Origin: Pseudomonadota bacterium
Lineage (GTDB): Bacteria; Pseudomonadota; Alphaproteobacteria; Rhodobacterales; Rhodobacteraceae
Assembly: GCA_021813645.1 (NCBI GenBank)
Contig: JAKAJW010000287.1
Coordinates: 1 to 5,991, forward strand
DNA length: 5,991 nt
Direction of reading: 5' to 3'
The position numbers and the translations under genes are program-made. Below the pieces are notes generated by a model. The model ran no database searches. It was not told the DNA's origin and was given only the letters and a program-made list of their open reading frames with translations. Positions 4,865-5,991 of this stretch are shown one piece after another; the stretch's first letter is position 1; each line of letters begins with the position of its first letter.

Positions 4865-5991
4865 GTGACGAACAAACCCATGCACCCACCAGTGCGCTCT
4901 GCCGCCCCGATGCGCGCGCTCTGGACGGTCATGCTGGGCCTGGCGCTGGCGCTGGGGCAGAGCAGCATGGCCGTCGCGAATGCCGCGCCGACCGAGGGCT
5001 TTGCCGACCTGGCCGCCAAGGTGGCCCCGGCAGTGGTCGATATCACCACGCTCTCGACCGTCGCTGCACCCACCCAGCAGGGGCCGATGGTGCCGCCCGG
5101 CTCGCCCTTCGAGCAGTTCTTTCATGATTTCATGAACCAGAACGGCCAGAACGGCCAGCAGCCGAGCCAGCCGCAGCACAGCGAGGCGCTCGGCTCGGGC
5201 TTCGTGATTTCGCCGGACGGCTACATCGTGACGAACAACCACGTCATCGAGGGCGCCGACGACATCCAGGTCCAGTTCAAGGACGGCGAGAAGCTGACCG
5301 CCAAGGTGGTCGGCGTCGACAAGGCGACCGACATCGCGCTGCTGAAGGTGAGCGCGCCCAAGCCGCTGCCGGCGCTGCCCTTCGGCGACAGCTCGAAGAT
5401 GCGGGTCGGCGACTGGGTGATTGCGATCGGCAACCCGCTCGGCCAGGGCTTCTCGGTGACCGCCGGGATCATCTCGGCCAAGGGCCGGACGCTGAACGGC
5501 ACCTATGACAACTTCTTCCAGACCGACGCGGCGATCAACCGCGGCAACTCGGGCGGGCCGCTGATCAATCTCGACGGCCAGGTGATCGGGGTGAACACCG
5601 CGATCCTGAGCCCGAACGGCGGCTCGATCGGTATCGGCTTCTCGATGGCCTCCAACGTGGTGCAGAACGTCGTCGATCAGCTGCAGAAATACGGCGTGGT
5701 GAAACGCGGCTGGCTGGGCGTGCGGATCCAGGATGTGACGCCGGAGATGGCCGATGCGCTCGGTCTGCCGAAGGCGGAGGGCGCCATGGTCACCGACGTG
5801 CCGAAGGGCCCGGCGGCGGATGCCGGCATGAAGTCGGGCGACGTGATCGTGAAGTTCAACGGCACCGATGTGCCCGACACGCGTGAACTGGTGAGCGCGG
5901 TCGGCAATTCCGAGATCGGCAAGACGGTTCCGGTGGTGGTGTTCCGCGGCGGCAATGCCGTGACGCTGAACGTGACGCTGGGCAAGCGGGC
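4865..5991 (+). CDS. degP: Do-family (DegP/HtrA) periplasmic serine protease, 3' end missing
   Basis: Periplasmic protease/chaperone that degrades or refolds damaged envelope proteins. The window holds the first 375 codons and two bases of the next; E. coli DegP has 474 residues. A GTG start is chosen because AAAGGAG lies six bases upstream. A signal peptide is visible: a basic N-region with R11 and R17, a hydrophobic core at about 19-31, and a likely cleavage after ANA (38-40). The trypsin-like domain carries the complete triad: H126 in TNNHVI, D156 in ATDIALL, and S229 in RGNSGGPL. Before the first beta strands, a Gln/Asn/Pro-rich segment (about 70-106) corresponds to the regulatory LA loop of DegP and includes a short NGQ repeat. 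The first PDZ domain (about 280-372) starts at RGWLGVRIQDV and includes AADAGMKSGDVIVKFNG. A second PDZ domain probably follows outside the window. The family could equally be named DegQ or MucD. A separate promoter is likely given the 162-base gap. Confidence 0.95.
   Translation, partial: MTNKPMHPPVRSAAPMRALWTVMLGLALALGQSSMAVANAAPTEGFADLAAKVAPAVVDITTLSTVAAPTQQGPMVPPGSPFEQFFHDFMNQNGQNGQQPSQPQHSEALGSGFVISPDGYIVTNNHVIEGADDIQVQFKDGEKLTAKVVGVDKATDIALLKVSAPKPLPALPFGDSSKMRVGDWVIAIGNPLGQGFSVTAGIISAKGRTLNGTYDNFFQTDAAINRGNSGGPLINLDGQVIGVNTAILSPNGGSIGIGFSMASNVVQNVVDQLQKYGVVKRGWLGVRIQDVTPEMADALGLPKAEGAMVTDVPKGPAADAGMKSGDVIVKFNGTDVPDTRELVSAVGNSEIGKTVPVVVFRGGNAVTLNVTLGKR
5138..5158 (+). repeat. Short 9-bp tandem repeat in the protease LA loop
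   Basis: CAGAACGGC occurs at 5138-5146 and again at 5147-5155, followed by a third CAG. It encodes Q-N-G-Q-N-G-Q in the flexible loop ahead of the protease domain. In-frame slippage here would change loop length without breaking the gene. Confidence 0.7.

Noticed and set aside
1..5991. Search for CRISPR arrays, insertion sequences, tRNA or rRNA genes and toxin-antitoxin or defence systems
   Set aside because: No repeated spacer structure, transposase motif, terminal inverted repeats or RNA-gene signatures were seen. All six coding regions belong to well-known housekeeping or conserved families.

Overview
The window is a high-GC, gene-dense chromosomal segment with all six recognisable genes on the + strand. 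It most likely comes from an alphaproteobacterium, probably Rhodobacterales (Paracoccaceae/Rhodobacteraceae). That placement rests on strong G/C bias at third codon positions, the sequence style of the glutathione reductase (including its IRGC-type redox motif), and the gene order. No marker gene is present to fix the genus. I see no mobile element, CRISPR array, tRNA, rRNA or phage gene.

Layout: positions 1-217 are a GC-rich leader with several inverted repeats and no convincing coding region. A metabolic pair follows: rpiA (218-1006, ribose-5-phosphate isomerase A) and gor (1008-2363, glutathione reductase), separated by a single base. After a 52-base gap containing a C6/G6 hairpin comes a membrane quality-control block: hflK (2416-3591), hflC (3588-4511) and a 64-residue two-helix DUF2065 (YjeT-like) protein (4508-4702), each overlapping the next by four bases (ATGA). 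After a 162-base intergenic region, a Do-family (DegP/HtrA) periplasmic serine protease starts at a GTG at 4865 and runs off the right end of the window.

How the genes fit together: RpiA belongs to the non-oxidative pentose phosphate pathway, whose oxidative branch supplies NADPH, and Gor spends NADPH to reduce glutathione disulfide. HflK and HflC are SPFH-domain proteins known to form a large inner-membrane complex that controls the AAA protease FtsH. The Do-family protease handles misfolded proteins on the periplasmic side. The right half is therefore an envelope protein quality-control neighbourhood, and the left half is central carbon and redox metabolism.

This is an ordinary core-genome region, and I do not find an undescribed system in it. 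The items most worth a second look are the conserved but uncharacterised DUF2065 protein coupled to hflC, an in-frame 15-bp tandem repeat at the end of hflK that runs into the hflC start, the structured leader before rpiA, and paired TTGAGT elements plus a palindrome upstream of the protease.
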